From Euptelea pleiosperma (lineage: Eukaryota > Streptophyta > Magnoliopsida > Ranunculales > Eupteleaceae), in the NCBI GenBank assembly GCA_035048495.1, contig CM068546.1:35854674-35918673 (forward strand): 64,000 nucleotides of DNA. Direction: 5' to 3'. Each line of letters begins with the position of its first letter. Position 1 is the first letter of the stretch. Shown here in pieces: positions 59,478-64,000 of the stretch. Below the pieces are notes generated by a model. The model did not search any database. It was not told the origin of the DNA and saw only the letters and a program-made list of their open reading frames with translations. Position numbers and translations under genes: made by a program.

Positions 59478-60295
59478 CTCCCCCTTGGATGCCCGCCGCT
59501 TTATGAAAACTGCCTCGTTAAAACCTTGTTAGAAAAACCCTGTGGGATAAAACCTGATCGAAGGAAAAAGAGTACAGTGTATCGGCGAATCAGGGTGGTG
59601 GTAATGGACGCGCTTGATACTGCCTCATTAAAACCTTACCTAGAAAAAACCCTGTGAGAAAAAATCTAGGTGAAGGAAAAATAGTACAATGCGCAAAGGT
59701 CCTTATAGGATATGATCATTTTCTTTCATTGATGCTCCCCCTGATTTGAGCATGTCAACTGAAAAAGTCTTGGAGCTGATGCATAGCGATGTCGAAAACC
59801 AAATTTCTTGAATGTTGACATTGGTAGCGTCTTGATGAATAGATCTGCAAGATTATTATTGGAATGTATCTATTGGATGTCAATGTTACAGCTCTACTAG
59901 AACGTGTGAGTGTAAAAGAATTTTGGTGAAATATACTTGGTTATTTCACTCTTGATATATCTACTTTTCATCTGCATGATACAAACATTATTCATATTGA
60001 AGTGCTTCAGGACTTTTCAGTGTATGGATTGATGAACAAGGATCCCACTAGGGAGATGTTCGATTTGTAAGCCAAAATAAAAATTATATTTTTCTAAGAT
60101 CCTTATTCAGGTATACAGATATTTTTGTGAGCTCTTCAAGAGTTCATACAATACAACGATGATAGCAAATCTAGTTTCTGATTTCTTAATCAAAATGCAT
60201 AGGTATATCGGAATGTTTAATCTATAAAATGATCATAGTAGTTTGATTGCATACAGGCTATTTACTGTAGGCAATATATAAGTCATTTTATAATT

Positions 60296-60475
60296 TCAGG
60301 TGTTAGGACTACAGGCCCTTTTTACAGCTTCGGATGTTAAAACTACATGTCCCTTTTTACAACTTTGGGTGTTAGGACTATATGTCCTTTTTATAACTTT
60401 AAGTGTTTAGGACTACTGGTCCTTTTTACAACTTCGGGTGTTAGGACTACAAGTCCTTTTACAACTTCGGGTTTA
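60296..60475. repeat. minisatellite, about 34 bp x5, inside the copia element
   Basis: Five successive units share 'gtgttaggactac', 'gtccttttt' and 'acaacttcggg'. The copies have diverged by a few bases each, and a truncated sixth unit starts at about 60466. Confidence 0.85.
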
Positions 60476-60757
60476 CTAGCGAATCTCACTCTATTTAGAT
60501 TACTTTTGTTCATTTTGGCCAATTATTTTTATGTCAACATTCTTTGACAATGCGTGGATCAAGACCCTCATCATTCTTTATGATGGTAAAAGCCACTGGA
60601 AAATATATTATCGGTAATAATTTTCTCACGATCCTACTTTGCTCTCGTACAGACATAATTTATTGAGATATCTTCATTTACAGGTACCTGTACCTCTTCG
60701 GGGGTTGTCTGTTCGGAAATGGTGGATCGATCTGTTAGCTTTTTTTCTATTTATAAA

Positions 60758-60930
60758 TGTGTTCTCTTCAAGAGTGTTGACTTCTGTAGAAGTTATATTT
60801 CTCTTATTCTGTATGTTTTATCCTTTCTTGTAGGTGTGGCCTCTTCAGGAGCGCCGACTTCTGCTGGGGTTATATTTCTTCTATTCTATAGGTGTGGCCT
60901 CTTCAAGAGCTCCGACTTCTGCTGGAGTTA
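60758..60930. repeat. tandem repeat, about 70 bp, nearly 3 copies, inside the copia element
   Basis: 'ctcttcaagag', 'ttgacttctg' and 'agttatatttct' recur at about 60765, 60840 and 60900 in the same order ('gtgtggcctcttca' begins the last two). Confidence 0.75.
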
Positions 60931-61949
60931 TATGTATTCGTTCATGTGTCCTCAACGTCCTGAGAATCGCATATTTTGCACCAAAGGGTCGACCACGCTT
61001 CAAGCGTACCGTTGATGATTAATTCGTTGTTATGTCAACAAATTGTCTTATAAGGATGGTAATCCTTCTTAATTGTCCGACAGGGACATTAATTTTCTTT
61101 CTTTTGTTGATTGCCATACATGGACGTCAATCCTTATTGGAGCATTCCAAGTAAGTTCTCGCCGTTCTACCTAGAGCTTTCCTCCCCCTAGCGGCGGGAA
61201 GACCGGTCCAAATAAAGTGGTAACATAATAAAATGCCAACAATAGCTAAGACAATAAATAAAAGATAATAAGTTCAAGACACATGGTTGGTACTTTGCAC
61301 TCCTCTTAAATGAGTCTTATCTACCTTCAAGGTAGAGTAGTTGATGTAATTCATTTCATCATTCGTCCCCCTTTGCCTGGATTATTTATTCAAGGTTCTT
61401 GGCATCGAGGTGGATCTTATTCAAACATTTGCAACATAATATTCCAATTAAATAACAATAAGATTTTACCTAATCTTTTATGTCTGACCTCTATTACTTA
61501 CGCCAAGCCCAAGGTTAAATGTTAGAGGACCAGTTCGGCACATACCCCAAACCCATGCGAGTTGGGCATACATAAATCCCAAGGCATGAAGTTGATGTCC
61601 AAGAGCAGCCACGCCATAGGCATACTGTGGGTACGGGCAACCCACTAGTCCATAAACAAAATGCAATACTAATGAAACATAGTCAAGCCAACAATTCAAT
61701 TGTTTTCAATAAATATAATTCCAAATGGTCATCAAAAGTTTGACAAGGAAGTGGAATACGTGATTATTATCTTCAAGAAACTAAGTTACAAGTGAAAATA
61801 GAGATAAACCAATGGTCATTAACCGCTTATACTACCATACCAAACAAAAAAACTTACACCACAATTCAAGTATCATAAATGTGGAAGTCAAGACTATTTT
61901 GTATACGCATAACATATGGCTTCGGTGGCTCAGTCCCAACTTTAAGTTT

Positions 61950-62100
61950 GAACCATTCTTTCAATCATTTATACAACAATTATGTATCTCATGAAAACCT
62001 CTATGCCACGTGGCTCATATTATGGGCTGTCATCAGCCTCGATGACAATCCGTCATCATCAAAGTTCTACTCGCACATTATGATAAAACTCATCAGTCTG
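61950..62100. repeat. half of a G-box-family MITE nested in the copia element
   Basis: 'tatgccacgtggctcatatt' with 'gatgacaatccgtcatc' after it matches the right arms seen at 28.0 kb and 25.1 kb. A G-box lies at 62007-62012. The other arm was not found. Confidence 0.45.
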
Positions 62101-63079
62101 TACATAACCCGTTCTGATCATGGGCCCTGATCGTGCAAGTGTGCCCACGTGTCTAATATCATGTGGTCAAGATATATAAGATCTTTAGGTGGGGCCAATA
62201 GTGGGTCCCTATCTCTTGGAATATATGTTTTTTTTTTTTTTCTTCTCACATGTTATTAGCATACGTGGTCCCATTGATTGAACGGTTCGGATTGAGGGGT
62301 AATTAAACAGTATGTTCCCAAAATTTGACTACCAACATATCAATAAGAGTATCAAGTTGAGAAAATCTACTAAATGGAGATATAAAGATCTAAACAAATT
62401 AGGAATTGTCATCCATTAAAAGATAAATACAAATTAACTCTATTCTTACCTCTTCCATGAGCAATTAATGAAAATTCTGAGATCTCACTATTGTGGATAT
62501 GATGAATAGAGAAATAAGGAAAGTGTTTAGGATATAAATGAGTATACAATCCTATACACCGTTTAATACCCATGAGTTGCCAATAAATATTAATGTTATC
62601 ATTAAGGACAAAGAGAAACAAATTCAATTTAAAAAAAAACCCAACTAATAAGGAAACCAAGTGAAACAAAATGGAAAGAATTCATCAATGTCCTTAAATT
62701 CAGATTTTTGTTTAGAAACATTTAATATGGGAATAATTCATCACCATCCTTAAAAACGAATCATCTTATGACTTTTGAATGGAAACAATTTGTGAAAATC
62801 ATCATAGTTGCTGGGTTTCCATTCTTTACACAAATATAATTAAAGTCGAAGAAAGAGCAATTATCCACGTATAGCCCTTGATCAACACACAACAGGTATA
62901 TATCCACACATTACAAGCATGTGATCTAAAAACAAAATGGTCATCTATCAAGCATGCTTGTTAATCGTTGAATCCAAAAAAAAAATACCTGGTGTGGATA
63001 GATGATGTTGAGCACCACGGATTCACGCCTACCGCTCAACACTTGATGGAATACGAGAGAATAGAGCGTGCTGATAACG

Positions 63080-63251
63080 TGTTGTGAATCTGATTCTGAT
63101 GATATTTCTATTGATCAACACACATATATATAGCCCTTGATCAGGACGTTACAAAGTAAATGCCGAACTGTTATAAAGTAAATGTCGATAGTGTAACTGA
63201 CGCCACATAAGCGGCGGTCAGCCATCGGTTACAACCGTTACGTTTACAACA
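63080..63251 (-). repeat. 5' LTR of the copia element
   Basis: 172 bp partner of 59306-59477, bounded by the primer-site-like sequence on its left and TAGAC on its right. Confidence 0.92.
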
Positions 63252-63499
63252 TAGACTTCTTTTTCTAACCCCTCTCTAGCTTTCTATTACATAAAATGGC
63301 AAAATTATATACACTGTATAATTATCAACCAAACAGCTTGTAAACCAGAACCGGAATACGGGACAAGTCAATCATGAATCCACAACATGGAAATAAAAAC
63401 TAGTTCAAGGTTCCAGTTAAGAGCTAGTCTTGAATTGGACCAAGGCTGGACTAGGTCCTGAAACATGATGTTCCCAAACAGGGCCTAAAGAGGGTACTT

Positions 63500-64000
63500 A
63501 CGGAAGATAGACAATAGAAACATATCAGTGACTCCCTCGACGAGAAGGCCAAAGGGTTCTGCTAGGGTTTTAGTTCAGAAGATTTCAGACACTAGACTGC
63601 AAAGGAGAACTTTGCTGTCACCGTTTGGTCCCCGTTTTTGCCTTAAATTCATTCTCTCCAGGAGAGATTTGAATCTCAGAGTTGATTCCCGGCACTTCTC
63701 CTAGCGTTTAAGCTCAAAATATTTGTTTTCCCCCTTTTTCCTGGCAAAAGAAGGGGTCCAATATTTCAAGGTTTGACAACAAAAGGGAAAATTTCAGGTA
63801 TGTTGTAGGAAACCCTATGGAAAGGTATTTTATTTTTTTTTTTGAGTTCAAGTTCAACGATCAGGAAAAATTCTTACATGTTTTTGGGTTTCTTAGATGC
63901 TTTAATGTGTGTAAATATGTATATTTTTTCAATATATTTCATTTCTAGTTTATAATTGAAATATTATTTTCGAGATGTTGGAAGCATCTCATTTCTGGTG
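63500..64000 (+). other. possible 5' leader of a gene extending past the window
   Basis: The stretch has 'gctagggttttag', pyrimidine tracts and a good splice donor, 'tttcag|gtatgttg' at about 63798, followed by T-rich intron-like sequence. No coding frame is visible before the window ends, so this is only a suggestion. Confidence 0.25.

Larger units (their letters stand above)
59740..60975 (-). pseudogene. copia pol remnants inside the LTR element
   Basis: Read on minus: 'RLKRGRPFGAKYAILRTLR' near 60965-61010 corresponds to the conserved KRGRP linker between integrase and RT. 'NQVYFTKILLHSR' near 59910-59960 and 'NNNLADLFIKTLP' near 59825-59865 correspond to the RNase H region and its C-terminal signature. 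Most of RT is missing and replaced by tandem repeats. Stops are frequent. Confidence 0.75.
59306..63251 (-). mobile_element. copia-type LTR element, minus orientation, 3946 bp, non-autonomous
   Basis: Two LTRs of 172 bp (59306-59477 and 63080-63251) start TGTTGT, end ACAACA and differ at two bases. The target duplication TAGAC is exact (59301-59305 and 63252-63256). Orientation is minus: a polypurine tract, read as 'ccaagggggag', abuts the left LTR (59478-59488), and a primer-site-like sequence, read as 'cgttatcagcacgctct', abuts the right LTR (63063-63079). The interior is 3.6 kb, shorter than an autonomous copia element, and carries only decayed pol pieces and tandem repeats. It probably moved using another element's enzymes. 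Confidence 0.92.

Overview
This is nuclear DNA of a flowering plant. The genes are split by many GT-AG introns (one GC-AG). The recognisable proteins are plant ones: a TOPLESS-family co-repressor, a GH28 polygalacturonase-like protein and a MYND/PDCD2 protein. The space between genes is AT-rich and full of foldback MITEs, copia and L1 remnants. I cannot name the species; a non-grass angiosperm fits.

Four host genes are supported. (1) A complete TOPLESS-related gene, closest to TPR2, on + at 3394-16063: 25 coding exons, 1134 codons, every splice phase consistent. (2) A secreted GH28 polygalacturonase-like gene on + at 28473-33622: 6 exons, 455 codons, with substitutions at canonical catalytic aspartates and one GC-AG intron. 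(3) An intronless 284-codon plant protein of unknown function on - at 36236-37090. (4) A PDCD2-type gene with a MYND zinc finger on - at 39109-50845: 10 exons, 409 codons. Its 7.66-kb intron 4 is filled by a decayed 6.9-kb L1-type LINE. The genes look independent; nothing suggests a shared pathway or cluster.

The rest is mobile DNA. 1-3 kb and 16-28 kb are intergenic, with MITEs and a decayed copia fragment (about 22.9-24.0 kb). 24.0-28.1 kb is a cluster of at least seven related foldback MITEs whose arms carry G-box motifs, ending just upstream of the GH28 gene. 34.1-35.7 kb holds a 5'-truncated LINE and a TIR element. 51.4-52.7 kb holds TIR elements. 52850-55529 is a probable 2.68-kb solo LTR with a 5-bp target duplication. 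55.7-58.4 kb is repeat-rich. 58512-59291 is a Mutator-like MITE with an exact 9-bp target duplication. It directly abuts a copia-type LTR element at 59306-63251, which has 172-bp LTRs that are nearly identical, a 5-bp target duplication and a decayed interior. The last 0.7 kb may be the 5' leader of a further gene.

I saw no CRISPR array, operon, rRNA or tRNA gene, and no convincing wholly new system. The most unusual items are the diverged GH28 active site, the precisely bounded and mutually abutting or nested transposons, the G-box-bearing MITE cluster, and a hairpin family split by the solo LTR.
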